This document shows positions 6,837 to 17,205 of a stretch of 64,000 nucleotides of DNA, piece by piece. Both the position numbers and the translations under genes were made by a program. Each line of letters opens with the position of its first letter. Position 1 is the stretch's first letter. Source of the stretch: an uncultured Caryophanales bacterium (GTDB taxonomy: Bacteria; Bacillota_I; Bacilli_A; RFN20; CAG-826). The notes under the pieces are model-generated. The model worked only from the letters and a program-made list of their open reading frames with translations. It had not been told where the DNA came from and made no database searches. Location of the stretch: contig CABQKC010000008.1 of the NCBI GenBank assembly GCA_902464635.1, positions 1 through 64,000 on the forward strand, in the 5' to 3' direction.

Positions 6837-8924
6837 CTATATTTCAACCATCACGGCTGATAATGGAGAAATCTTTATCTCGTTAGTAATTATATATTCA
6901 TCGCTTAAATAATCTTTATAAATTTTATGAGGTTGTTTAAATTTAATTTTCGTTTCCGTTAATTGGAAATTAGCAATAAATTGCATTGTTTTGTTTTTAT
7001 ATTTAAAAGCAGATGTTTGAACCCCTTTAACCAAAAGGTTTGTTCCATCCTCTGTCTTGAATGAAACAAAATTCGCATCTACTTCAATAGGCCTAGAAGC
7101 AACACCATAGCATAGGTAGTCTTTCCCCTTGTGTTGCCTCCAACCGTTTAAATTTTTAAGAATAGTAGTTCCTACTGCTTTGTTTACCTTTAAATCATTG
7201 CACCAAGAAAGATGCATTTCGCCATCGTCATCTATAACCATAGATAACATATCGCCACAGATAAATGAATAAGCCACTCTATAAGAATAATTATAAGGCT
7301 CGTTAGATAAAGTCATACAAATTTGATTGCCCATAAAATTATTTACATATGTGTGATATAGATATGAATAAATAGGAAATGGCATGCCTATGTAATAGTT
7401 TAAGTTAAATCTATTATCGGAAAATTGAAGTCTACTAATAAAAGGTTCGGAAGCCGCTGATTCGCAGCCTAAAAGCAAATGGCTAGGCCTACTAATCATG
7501 TCGATCGCTTTATTGCTTTCTATTTGTTGCCACATGCCAGGTACAGGTGGGTGTCCGTGGTTAGAACTAAAACAAAAATAACAATTACCGCCGTGATTTT
7601 GATCAAGCGCTTGAATGTAATCGACGCCAAGTTTAGCAACATTAGATATTTCATCAGCCCAAAGTTTCTTACTTTCATATTGACATGGACAAATGTCATA
7701 TCCGTCTCTTTGTTGCAAACAAATCAAAGATTTTAAGGTTCCATCGCTATTTGAACACATCAACTTAGAATAGTTATTGGATACAAAATCATCGTGACGA
7801 TTGTATGTTTCTATCAATTTTGATTGTTCTGTCCATCCAAATCCAGAACAATAGACACCGACAAGGTGATCGTGCTTGTGCATTTCTAATACATAATCCG
7901 AAAAGAGTTCCTCGCCACCAAAAGGAGGGCAAACATAAGGAGGAGCCCAAGGCGCACTTCCTTCATAATGCATAAGCAATGCCATTATTTTTGAATCTGT
8001 TAAAGCAGAAAACTTATCAATACAAGGAATAGAATTTTTATAAGGATAGAATTTATTTGGTTCCATTTTGTCAGTATCGAAATGACCCCTAATAGGAAAA
8101 ATCGAAACAATTGGGGAGAGGCTATGCCAAGAAGGCAACTGTTTGTTTTTTTCTATTTCGGTTAACCCATGTATTAAATTTTGATGAAACCATTGCCTAT
8201 AGAATCCCATGCCATCGTAATAATCTCCGTCAAAAAATAACAAAACGGCATTAAAATCCATTTCATAATCTTTTCCATAATCAGAGTTAGAATATATCCT
8301 ATTAACAATCTTTAGCGAATTATCGCAGCTTTTAAAATCAATGTGTTTGGTACCTCTATTTTTATCATGGAGTCCGAAATAAATCCCGTATCCGTCTTCC
8401 ATATAGCAAATAAATTGAGAACACACCATATTTGGGAAAATTGAATATTTGCCCAAACTAGGATATTCAGGTTCTAAATATGGAAATGGAGAATTATTCC
8501 TCCGCTTCATGTTGCTAACTATGCACCCTTCGTTATATGGGTAAAGTATTTCACCACTTCCACCATCTTCATCTTTTAGTTTTGGATTAAGGCCGAATGA
8601 GTTAAGTTCGACCCACTCTATTACAGAGCTAGTATGGTTTTTAACCTTTATCTTTGTTGAAAACCCATCATCTTTGGGCTCAAAAAACAATAAAACATTT
8701 ACATATAAGTTATGATAAATAAATAGGTTCTCTGAAGCAGAGACAAAATCAAAATCAAAGGAAGAGATAACAAATGAAGAATTATCTTTGTTTCTTAATT
8801 TTACGGAAAAGAATGGAAGACGCTCATATATTAGTTCGTTGCCATCCTTTTTAATAGAATTAATTGAGCAATTGATTTCATCGAAAACAACGACAAAATT
8901 GTTTTTTAAATAGTAGTTAATCAT
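6837..8924 (-). CDS. DUF6259-like putative cytosolic glycoside hydrolase
   Basis: 695 residues, no signal peptide, so cytosolic. An N-terminal beta-sandwich (about 1-250) is followed by a TIM-barrel-like part (LMHYEGSAPWAPPYVCPP, VGVYCSGFGWTE, GVDYIQALDQNHGG) and a C-terminal beta domain. The overall layout matches DUF6259 proteins, which are related to retaining glycoside hydrolases. Asp in ALDQNHGG is a candidate catalytic residue by position. ATGA overlap with the GH38 gene suggests that both act in sequence on imported oligosaccharides. Substrate unknown; the family call rests on pattern recognition only. Confidence 0.6.
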   Translation of the reverse strand: MINYYLKNNFVVVFDEINCSINSIKKDGNELIYERLPFFSVKLRNKDNSSFVISSFDFDFVSASENLFIYHNLYVNVLLFFEPKDDGFSTKIKVKNHTSSVIEWVELNSFGLNPKLKDEDGGSGEILYPYNEGCIVSNMKRRNNSPFPYLEPEYPSLGKYSIFPNMVCSQFICYMEDGYGIYFGLHDKNRGTKHIDFKSCDNSLKIVNRIYSNSDYGKDYEMDFNAVLLFFDGDYYDGMGFYRQWFHQNLIHGLTEIEKNKQLPSWHSLSPIVSIFPIRGHFDTDKMEPNKFYPYKNSIPCIDKFSALTDSKIMALLMHYEGSAPWAPPYVCPPFGGEELFSDYVLEMHKHDHLVGVYCSGFGWTEQSKLIETYNRHDDFVSNNYSKLMCSNSDGTLKSLICLQQRDGYDICPCQYESKKLWADEISNVAKLGVDYIQALDQNHGGNCYFCFSSNHGHPPVPGMWQQIESNKAIDMISRPSHLLLGCESAASEPFISRLQFSDNRFNLNYYIGMPFPIYSYLYHTYVNNFMGNQICMTLSNEPYNYSYRVAYSFICGDMLSMVIDDDGEMHLSWCNDLKVNKAVGTTILKNLNGWRQHKGKDYLCYGVASRPIEVDANFVSFKTEDGTNLLVKGVQTSAFKYKNKTMQFIANFQLTETKIKFKQPHKIYKDYLSDEYIITNEIKISPLSAVMVEI

Positions 8925-11900
8925 ATTATTTTTATGGTTCCAATCTCAAATTTTCCTAGAGAAATCTTTATTCTTCCGTCAACTACTTCTAATCGTTTTA
9001 TCTCTTTCTCTAAAAGGTTGCATAGATATGCCGCTTTAAAATCAAAGGAAGGTTTTAGGTAAGCTTCATTACTTTTCCCATGTCCCTCATAAAGGCGGCA
9101 AACAAACCCTTCTCCTTCCTCTGCTTTCTTTATGGTTTCTAAATAAACCCCATCACCTTCTAGCTCAAAAAAGCTTTTTTGCGACTCTAAAGTCGGTTTG
9201 GTTAAACTATTTTTATCAATATGAATATATAGCAACGGCCTATTAACAGCATAAGCCTCTTCGATAACTTTGGATCTTTGATAATTATATTTATGAGGAT
9301 ACAAGGAATATGTAAATGTAGTCACTTCCATAGAAGCGTCTTCATAAGGATACGATTCGGATTTAAGAACAGTTAAAGACAATACACCGTCTTTTATCCC
9401 GTAACCGTATTTGCAATCATTCAAAACGGCTAATCCCAGTTTATCATTTGACATATCAACCCATTTTTGGCAACACACTTCAAACTTTGCTTCTTCAAAA
9501 CTATTAGATGGCTTCATGCTTCTAGTTAAATTGCCAAACTGAATATCAAATTGAGCATTGTCATATTCAAAATTTAATGGGAAGAAAATCTTTAAAAGTT
9601 GTCGTTTTTCATGCCAATCTATATTGTTAACCACATCTATTCTATCAATAGAAGAATATAGATATATTATTTGTTCTATAGTGGAAGAAAGATATTTTCG
9701 TACTATCCTTATTCCTTTTCTATCTCCTTCATCTAAGTAGGAAAAAGCAGCAGCAGAATCAATCTTATATTTCTTTTCATAGTAATAAGGGGTTAATTCC
9801 CAGTTATCATATTGATATGGCATGTCTTCGAAACAATAAAATGCATTAATGGGGTCGTTATTTTTGACAAATTCCATATTTAAACGTTTGTCATAAAGAG
9901 AGATAATTTCCCCTTTTTCATTAAGGGTTAACTTAAAATACTTATTCTCAATTGTCTTGTCTTTGATTAAGACGCTGCCGTGCTCTTCTTTGTTTATAGA
10001 TAATGTCTTATAGCCAAAAGATGGAACCCCTTTTACCTCGTGGCAGATACCATCTAATAAAATATACCCATCCATAGTAAAACTATTTGGATTAAAAACT
10101 AAGTAATCATCATTTGTTTTTATGATTTCAGAAAGTAATTTTAAATTAGATTCAATTGTCTTAGATGTGAAATCAAATAGGCTCGCAAATTGAATATCGC
10201 TATCTAGATACACTTTCTCTATAGCAGATCCCGGCAATATGTCATGAAATTGATTTTGTAACAAAACCCTCCATTGCTTATCCAATTCTTCTTTTGGATA
10301 AGCATTTAACGACAGCAAGCTATTGATTGATGAAGTCACTTCGACATTAGACAAAGCAAACTCGGCATATCTATTGTTCTTTTTAATTCTTGGGACAGAA
10401 GTATAGGTGCCCCTATGATACTCAAAATAGAGTTCATCATTCCAAAATGGACGATTCTTACTTTTTTTGCAACCCTCGTCGAACTTCTTTTCAATTTCAT
10501 CCAAAGTCTTGCCTAATGTCGATAATCTAGTCTTGCCTAAACCCGGCAAACCATAAGCAAATCTAGATTCTCTTTCTATCATTTCCTTAGTCGGACCACC
10601 GCCTCCATCACCATACCCGAACACGGTGAATGTTAAGTTATTAAGTTCCTTTTGCTGATATCTATTCCACGTTCCTAGTAATTGGCTAGCAGTTATAACC
10701 CCCACATAATTAGTGTATGTTGTGTCTTGAATCCCAATTCTAGGATTAGCATCGCAAGTAGATATTAAATAAGTGAATACACTTGAACCATCGATGCCAA
10801 CCCAATCGAATGTATCATATGGAAATCTATTAGTGTCATTCCATCCGATTTTGGCCGTAACAAAACGCTTTATACCGCATTTATTCATTATCTGAGGCAG
10901 TTGAGCGGAATAGCCAAATACATCAGGCAAGAACAAACAAGAGCAATCAACATCGAATTCTTTTTTGAAATAATTAATCCCATACAAGAATTGCCTAACT
11001 AACGATTCGCCGGAAGTTAAATTGCAATCCGCCTCGACCCACATCGAACCATCTAGTTCAAATCGGCCCTCCTTGACCTTTTCTTTTATTTTGTTAAAAA
11101 GAGATGGGTTATCTTCTTTTAAATATTCAAATAGCTGCGGGGTCGTATGGAAATAAGTGAAATCTTTATATTGATCCATTAAATTCAAGACAGTAGAAAA
11201 GGTCCTTTGGCTTTTTAGCCTTGTTTGTTTTAGATCCCAAAGCCAGGCGACATCAATATGGGAATGGCCTATGCAATTAATTATATTGTTTTGTTTTCCA
11301 CAAAAAGAGATAAAGAATTTTCCTTTTAAATATTCTCTAGCTCTTGTAACCGAGTCAAAAAAAGATGAAGAACAAATCTGCCTGAAATCAAGAATATTCA
11401 TTGCATTATCGACGATAGGTAAGGCATCTAAATACCTCTGGTCATCCTTTTCTAGCATTTGAAGTGATTCCAAAATAGTTTCAAAATCGTAATAAGCCTG
11501 TTCCACTCTTTTATCTTTGTATTTAATTGAAAAATATAATGGGAAAGAAAACTGAAATGAGTGGGTATAGAAATCCAATAGCATTTCATAGTGCCCATCA
11601 TCTAGCAAGACTTCGTGATGGTTTATATCAATGCCTTGAATCAATTCTCCGTTTAAATACAAAAGACCTTGGGGTCTAATCGTAGATGCCACCCCATTAA
11701 TAAATGTATCTATGCAAAGATATGCGTTTTGGTTTTCCTCTTTCTTAATATCGAAACTAGCCTTGAAAAGAATATATTTATTTTCCTCGAAGATAATCCA
11801 TGGAGATTTGAACTCATTGAACACACAGCCTTTTCTATTAGCAGAATCATCTTCAAAACAGTCGCTTCGTTCCACACGAATAGGGAAGATGTATCTAGAA

Positions 11901-11962
11901 ACGCTAAACCTAGATAAAGCATCGACTGTCGTAGATAATTTTTCTTCGATGTTTAATTTCAT
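8921..11962 (-). CDS. GH38 alpha-mannosidase, cytosolic
   Basis: 1013 residues, close to the usual length of bacterial GH38 enzymes. The zinc/catalytic motifs are intact: GHSHIDVAW (His235, Asp237), FLPDVFGYSAQLPQI (nucleophile Asp347) and YHRGTYTS (His516). The order of N-terminal domain, catalytic barrel, helical bundle and large beta-sandwich C-terminus fits the family. No signal peptide, so it acts on imported mannosides, for example the core or arms of N-glycans. It overlaps the phosphatase-like lipoprotein gene and the DUF6259-like gene by 4 bases each (ATGA), indicating tight coupling. Confidence 0.92.
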   Translation of the reverse strand: MKLNIEEKLSTTVDALSRFSVSRYIFPIRVERSDCFEDDSANRKGCVFNEFKSPWIIFEENKYILFKASFDIKKEENQNAYLCIDTFINGVASTIRPQGLLYLNGELIQGIDINHHEVLLDDGHYEMLLDFYTHSFQFSFPLYFSIKYKDKRVEQAYYDFETILESLQMLEKDDQRYLDALPIVDNAMNILDFRQICSSSFFDSVTRAREYLKGKFFISFCGKQNNIINCIGHSHIDVAWLWDLKQTRLKSQRTFSTVLNLMDQYKDFTYFHTTPQLFEYLKEDNPSLFNKIKEKVKEGRFELDGSMWVEADCNLTSGESLVRQFLYGINYFKKEFDVDCSCLFLPDVFGYSAQLPQIMNKCGIKRFVTAKIGWNDTNRFPYDTFDWVGIDGSSVFTYLISTCDANPRIGIQDTTYTNYVGVITASQLLGTWNRYQQKELNNLTFTVFGYGDGGGGPTKEMIERESRFAYGLPGLGKTRLSTLGKTLDEIEKKFDEGCKKSKNRPFWNDELYFEYHRGTYTSVPRIKKNNRYAEFALSNVEVTSSINSLLSLNAYPKEELDKQWRVLLQNQFHDILPGSAIEKVYLDSDIQFASLFDFTSKTIESNLKLLSEIIKTNDDYLVFNPNSFTMDGYILLDGICHEVKGVPSFGYKTLSINKEEHGSVLIKDKTIENKYFKLTLNEKGEIISLYDKRLNMEFVKNNDPINAFYCFEDMPYQYDNWELTPYYYEKKYKIDSAAAFSYLDEGDRKGIRIVRKYLSSTIEQIIYLYSSIDRIDVVNNIDWHEKRQLLKIFFPLNFEYDNAQFDIQFGNLTRSMKPSNSFEEAKFEVCCQKWVDMSNDKLGLAVLNDCKYGYGIKDGVLSLTVLKSESYPYEDASMEVTTFTYSLYPHKYNYQRSKVIEEAYAVNRPLLYIHIDKNSLTKPTLESQKSFFELEGDGVYLETIKKAEEGEGFVCRLYEGHGKSNEAYLKPSFDFKAAYLCNLLEKEIKRLEVVDGRIKISLGKFEIGTIKII

Positions 11963-14247
11963 AAGACCCCCAACGATGTTGCATTATCTTTTCCAATCAA
12001 GGCAGTAATTTCATCATATGTGGAATAAATCTTTGTCTTATTTTCCTTAACATTAAAGCACACCAATGAGGAGGAGAAGTCATTGATTGTTACATTGTTC
12101 ATCTTTAACAAACCTTGAAAAGAATTTCTATTGTCAATGTCATAATAAAGTTGTCCGATAGAAGAAGAATAGCCTATGTCCTTGCTGCCTTTATTAATAA
12201 TCAAAACATTGTCCAAAGCAATTACATCGATTCTATTTTCCTTATAACCTATCGTTCCAAGTAGACCGGTGTTATTAAATCTTTCATCGCCTTTTCCTAA
12301 AGAGACTTCAATAGTTAAGTTCGAATAATGGCCGCCATAAGAATAAGCTGTAACAAAATCACTTCCCCAATAGCTATCTAAACTGCTTCCTTTCATCGTC
12401 AAATCGAATACACGGGTCTCTTTTCCTGATGAATGAATCAAAGCACCATCCAAGGATGAAACAGTAAAATTAGAAATAGTTTTCTTATTTCCATCAACAA
12501 GTCCTTTAAAAGAATTGTCTTTCCCCTTTGTCGAATTAAGTCCAATTGAATTGTCCCTTGTCCATGTTTTTGAGCAATTGATATCGTTCAATAATTTAAA
12601 ATAACCATATGTCGATAAATTGCCCTTTATGTCAATTAAGTCACAGGTATATTTATTCATGCCAAACAAATCTTCTTCATTATTAATCAACAATGAATAA
12701 ATGGTTAAATCCAAATAAGATAATGTGCCGTTTTTATGAGTTAATATAAAACCAGTAGGTTCTTCTGCTGCCATGTATTTTTCAAAAATTAATGTATTAT
12801 CTACAATAGACATTTCTTTATTAGAAACTGAAAGAGCCTTTATAACGTCATTGTCCAAACGGTAACCATTTTTGACATCGCAAATGTCTTCTTTTACTTC
12901 AATTAGTTCATGGCAATTCAAGCAAAAAGCACCATTGCCTTCTTTTTTAAAATTGTGGCAAAGTGGTTTGGTATCAAACTCAATTGTTTCGCTACCATTT
13001 TTATAGATAGCATGCCCAGGAGTGACACAAGTTTCCATTATATTCTTGCTAGATAAAACATCTCTATCCAGCCCAAGCATGATCGATTTCATTGAATTAA
13101 TGTCATCTTGACTAACACCAATTACATTCACTAAAAATTTATTAAAGCACATCTCTAGTGAATCATCTTTATCACCGGCAGACTTCACCACATCCATAAA
13201 AGCGCCCCACCTGGCATCCACTCCGCCACTGGTATCATATCTAGATAAATCAAAATCTGTTTGGTCTATATTACTAGCGCTTCTCCACCTGTTTCCTTGT
13301 TTAGAAAAACTTGTTAATTCGTAATCCCTAATCAAATCACCTTCGCTAACACCAAGTACGCCATTAATTAAAGCACATAAGGTACCTGTTCTATCCGCCC
13401 CGGCAGAACAATGAATATAAAATGGATAATTATTCCTATCTGCCAAATAGGAGAATATTTTCCTATTCATTGGCTTTGATGTTTCCTTAATGATTGCGTC
13501 ATACATTTGATAAGGAAATTTGTCGTCTTTTAAATAAGTCCTGTCATACAAATCAAATGATTTTTCTGCAAAAGCGGCATATGTTTGTCCTAAATCATCT
13601 TCATCATTCCTTAAATCCAATTCGGTTTTTACGCCCATGGTATTTCTAATCATGTCCAGGCCTTTGTCAGTTAAACAGTTATCTCCGTTTAATCTAGCAC
13701 CTCTATAAATAAGCCCATATTGGACTTCTTTGCCATTAGAAACATTCCACCCGCCTAAATCTCTAACATTGTTCGTGCCTTCGACATTCATATAACGAAC
13801 AGTCAAATGCTTTTCTTTTTCTATTTTTATCTTTCCTTTTTTCAGGAAGTGGTTTGAATTATCTAAAACTTCATAATAATAAGTTTTACCTGGAATAGGG
13901 TCTTTTATTATATAGGAAGATGAAACGGTTGAAATTTCATAATAAGAAGAAAAGTCTTCTTTATCTGAAATGGAAATAGTATACGGGCCTTCGTTAGAAG
14001 CTTCAAAGGAAATAACTACGGATTTTGAATAATCATACGTTGAAGTCAGGTTATAACGATAATGGTCATTCAGTGCTTGAAACTGTTTCTTTTGTTCTTC
14101 CTGGACAAGATAGTTTTTCATTTCATCAGGAATTAAAGAAATAGTTTCTTCTTGATAAGGGATGCTTTCTTTAGAAGAAGAAATACTAGTTTCCCCATTA
14201 CAAGAGACAAGAAGAAAAGGAATTGCTAAATAAATAATTTTTTTCAT
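11959..14247 (-). CDS. Secreted lipoprotein with tyrosine-phosphatase domain and beta-rich tail
   Basis: 762 residues from ATG14247, which has an excellent AAGGAGG ribosome site. A lipobox (FLLVSC, Cys about 16) predicts membrane anchoring outside the cell. Residues ~50-145 look like an Ig/FN3-type beta domain. Residues ~150-400 match the Y_phosphatase3 family: GTNNVRDLGGW, LIYRGARL, and the P-loop HCSAGADRTG with Cys280 and Arg286. A Cys/His patch (C-x-N-C-H) and a repetitive beta-rich region follow. Such phosphatases act on phosphoproteins, phosphoinositides or other phosphomonoesters. Its place in a glycan operon suggests removal of phosphate from a host glycan or ligand, which is inference. 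Confidence 0.8.
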   Translation of the reverse strand: MKKIIYLAIPFLLVSCNGETSISSSKESIPYQEETISLIPDEMKNYLVQEEQKKQFQALNDHYRYNLTSTYDYSKSVVISFEASNEGPYTISISDKEDFSSYYEISTVSSSYIIKDPIPGKTYYYEVLDNSNHFLKKGKIKIEKEKHLTVRYMNVEGTNNVRDLGGWNVSNGKEVQYGLIYRGARLNGDNCLTDKGLDMIRNTMGVKTELDLRNDEDDLGQTYAAFAEKSFDLYDRTYLKDDKFPYQMYDAIIKETSKPMNRKIFSYLADRNNYPFYIHCSAGADRTGTLCALINGVLGVSEGDLIRDYELTSFSKQGNRWRSASNIDQTDFDLSRYDTSGGVDARWGAFMDVVKSAGDKDDSLEMCFNKFLVNVIGVSQDDINSMKSIMLGLDRDVLSSKNIMETCVTPGHAIYKNGSETIEFDTKPLCHNFKKEGNGAFCLNCHELIEVKEDICDVKNGYRLDNDVIKALSVSNKEMSIVDNTLIFEKYMAAEEPTGFILTHKNGTLSYLDLTIYSLLINNEEDLFGMNKYTCDLIDIKGNLSTYGYFKLLNDINCSKTWTRDNSIGLNSTKGKDNSFKGLVDGNKKTISNFTVSSLDGALIHSSGKETRVFDLTMKGSSLDSYWGSDFVTAYSYGGHYSNLTIEVSLGKGDERFNNTGLLGTIGYKENRIDVIALDNVLIINKGSKDIGYSSSIGQLYYDIDNRNSFQGLLKMNNVTINDFSSSLVCFNVKENKTKIYSTYDEITALIGKDNATSLGVL

Positions 14248-14248
14248 A

Positions 14249-17203
14249 TTAAGCAGCCTCCTTGATACCATAAATGCTAGTTATCTTCCAAACTGAAGTA
14301 GACGAAGATGAGAAATATAAATACATGTCCCCACTATTTTCCTCATTATTAAACCATTCGCTCTTCGACAAACTAATCCTGTTATATCCTTCTTTTAAGG
14401 CGAATCTAGGACCCCTCCAACTCTTGTCGTATTGAAAGATTAATGAAGATGTCCCGCTAGAAGAAGACACATATACATAGAAGAAGGCACTCTCGTAAGA
14501 AGATAGTTTCTTCAAAACATCATTTTTTAAAACCCCGACAAAAAAGGTATTCCCGGAAGCTACTTCGCCTTCTAAAGTTGAACCATATGCAAAATCACTA
14601 GATTCGGAGTCTAATGAATAAGAAGATGTATTCGCTTCATAAGCAAGTTCCATTTCTTTTATCGTCGAATACAGTTCGTTTAATTTAGCGAAATTAGTTA
14701 CACGATTTTTAGCCTGCTCATCTAATTTTCTATAAGCTTCCATCAGTGATAAAACCTTCATAGAATCTTTTTCGTCTTTTATATCTAAAGGCAATTCGTC
14801 AATTCTAGAAATGATAGAAGATGTATATTTAGAATAATTAATCCCATAATAAGGGGTCATCTTCCAAGAAGGAGAAGCTAAATCTCCCATTAGCATCAAG
14901 AAACTTCTTGACCCCGTTATTTTAGAAGCTTCTATTTCCAATTTGTTCCAACTATTTGGAAGCAAAGCAAAGTAAGACAAAACTTCCCAATTGCCATTTG
15001 ATGGATTAACGTTAAAGAAATTGCCACTCACGTTTTTATTTAATGGGTTATAAACGTAGGTAACGACTTTTGCATAATTAGAAATCTCAAAGGAAGAATT
15101 CTCGAACTGAAGAAGACTTGGAAAAAGCATTTTGGAAACATTAATTGAATATATTTTGCCCATGTCCGGATCAAAATCTTCTTTAACCGTTCCTTCCCAG
15201 TTATAGTCCAAACCTTTTGAAATGGTATCGCCTTCGCCATAACTAATTCCGTAATATTTGTTTTTATTAGATATCAACGAAATAATTGACTCATTAGCGC
15301 ATTCTTTTACCAAATACGAATTCTGCAAAGAAATTAACAGCGGCGAAAGCTCATCATCGCTTACTCCGTCAATAATAGAGCGAACATAATCGTTAACAAT
15401 TGATTTGCTTTTTATAGAATTCAATAAAGAATTTATTATAACTTCGGCGTTTTCATATAAGCTTCCCAAAGTCTCTATTTGGTCTTTACTCATTTTTGAA
15501 TAGGCTTCATAAAATGAAACAAGAGAAGGGACATCGCTGGTTAAAAGATCATTTTCTTTTGGTAATCCAAACATGGATAAATAAGTATAAGCAAGCTCAA
15601 ACGAACTGTTTTTATAACAAATTAATTTGGTTAGGGATAACTTCTCCCCTTTTCTAACTTCTAACCTAAAAGAAACCAAATCATTAAAAGACAAATAATC
15701 TAGTTGAATTAAATTCCATCCCTTGTTTAGTTTTTGAGTTTTAATGACGCTACCATCAAAACCAATCAATGACGATTCTGTACCAAATTCACTATAAATA
15801 CTAAATGAAGCTTCTTCTACAGATGATAGGTTTTTGATTTTCTTGTTAAACCTAATATCTAATACACCGGTTTCGTTTGGAACAACATCTAATCCGTTTT
15901 GAGTGCAATTCACGCCACTTAAAAACAGCGGATTATCCTCGACCAAGGCATTCCCGATATCCTTGAATTCGGATTTATAGCCCATTACTTGTCCAAAATA
16001 AAGAGCACCAGAAGATGTAGTAGACAGCCCATTTTTAAGCTGATTGACAATAATGCCGTAACTTGAATTTACCAATGTTTCTGTATTAACTTTAACACTA
16101 GTCCAAACATTAGGCTCACAGTCAACATAATTTCCGTTCCACCCAAAATAAACTCGTTTAATTTGATTGTTTTCCTTATCCTCATTAAACAAATGGAAAA
16201 CAGTATAGTCATACTCCAAAACATCGTTTGGCAGTGTATACCCTAAATAGTTCCAAACCGTACCAAAGAAACTAGCCCTTAATGAACCTTTTTCATCTTC
16301 GTAAGCAACACTATGTTGATATAAAAACTCAAGATCTCCGCCAACTGTCTTGTGGTTATATAATTCTCCAACTCCAATAAAACTATCAAAGCCAAGCATC
16401 TCTTTTACTAAATCGCCTTCGTTTTTCTCGTTTATTATTTTTGCTAACGATTGAATTGACGAAAGCAATTTGGAGTAGTTATTTACAACTCTTCTATATA
16501 AATCAGGTAAAGAAGCATATTCTTCATATAATGCTTCTAGCGTTTCGTAATCTTCATATTTAATTTCGCTTGGAAGAAGAGAAATTTTATACTGCAAAGA
16601 GTTTATTTTCTCTTCATATTTCTGGTCATCCTCATTACTAGCTAATCCAAGTTTAACCCTTAAATTATCAACATAAAAAGTACCAGTACCATCACTAGTA
16701 AATCTAAAAACGACACCTTTGATAGACTCATAATTGCTTTTTATAGCGATAGAAGACAAAGAGAAATCAATCTTATTCCAGCTAGAATTAGTCAAAATAA
16801 CTGTCTTAGTCAAAAGGTTGTCCAAAGATGAAGAATTATAGATATTAACATTTAAGGGAACATCTTTTGTTGAAGCGTTAAATATATCTATCGAAACCGA
16901 ATTTAAGATTGATTTATCAAAAATATCAACCCCATTATATGAAAATGGGAACATTAATTCTTGAATGCTTCCTTGATCTATTGTTAGTTTTAAAGAGGAA
17001 GAACCGCTAGTTACATATTTGCTATCTTCGTTCAAAGAATAAGAGAGGTGGCTTGAGGTGTCGGTTCTAACGGTTTTAAATTTATATAAATCAGAAATAG
17101 ATTCAAAATCGTTAAGACAAATTGAATCATTACGAGTTTGTTCCTGGTTACATCCAAATAGAAGAGGCAAGGAAAGCAAGAAAGAACACAAAATCTTTTT
17201 CAT
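14249..17203 (-). CDS. Large modular lipoprotein alternating beta-sandwich and helical segments
   Basis: 984 residues from ATG17203 (AAGGAGG upstream; a GTG two codons earlier is possible). Lipobox LLFGC. Beta-sandwich units with galactose-binding-like features (FDKSILNSVSIDIFN, GTGTFYVDNLRV) alternate with helical segments ending in patterns such as AKNRVTNFAKL and YRRVVNNYSKL. Repeated closing motifs WKMTPYYGI and WKITSIYGI mark at least two related beta units. The same alternation occurs in the proteins at 23253-25412 and 28048-29703. It probably displays carbohydrate-binding units on the cell surface. No catalytic motif is seen. Confidence 0.6.
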   Translation of the reverse strand: MKKILCSFLLSLPLLFGCNQEQTRNDSICLNDFESISDLYKFKTVRTDTSSHLSYSLNEDSKYVTSGSSSLKLTIDQGSIQELMFPFSYNGVDIFDKSILNSVSIDIFNASTKDVPLNVNIYNSSSLDNLLTKTVILTNSSWNKIDFSLSSIAIKSNYESIKGVVFRFTSDGTGTFYVDNLRVKLGLASNEDDQKYEEKINSLQYKISLLPSEIKYEDYETLEALYEEYASLPDLYRRVVNNYSKLLSSIQSLAKIINEKNEGDLVKEMLGFDSFIGVGELYNHKTVGGDLEFLYQHSVAYEDEKGSLRASFFGTVWNYLGYTLPNDVLEYDYTVFHLFNEDKENNQIKRVYFGWNGNYVDCEPNVWTSVKVNTETLVNSSYGIIVNQLKNGLSTTSSGALYFGQVMGYKSEFKDIGNALVEDNPLFLSGVNCTQNGLDVVPNETGVLDIRFNKKIKNLSSVEEASFSIYSEFGTESSLIGFDGSVIKTQKLNKGWNLIQLDYLSFNDLVSFRLEVRKGEKLSLTKLICYKNSSFELAYTYLSMFGLPKENDLLTSDVPSLVSFYEAYSKMSKDQIETLGSLYENAEVIINSLLNSIKSKSIVNDYVRSIIDGVSDDELSPLLISLQNSYLVKECANESIISLISNKNKYYGISYGEGDTISKGLDYNWEGTVKEDFDPDMGKIYSINVSKMLFPSLLQFENSSFEISNYAKVVTYVYNPLNKNVSGNFFNVNPSNGNWEVLSYFALLPNSWNKLEIEASKITGSRSFLMLMGDLASPSWKMTPYYGINYSKYTSSIISRIDELPLDIKDEKDSMKVLSLMEAYRKLDEQAKNRVTNFAKLNELYSTIKEMELAYEANTSSYSLDSESSDFAYGSTLEGEVASGNTFFVGVLKNDVLKKLSSYESAFFYVYVSSSSGTSSLIFQYDKSWRGPRFALKEGYNRISLSKSEWFNNEENSGDMYLYFSSSSTSVWKITSIYGIKEAA

Positions 17204-17205
17204 AT

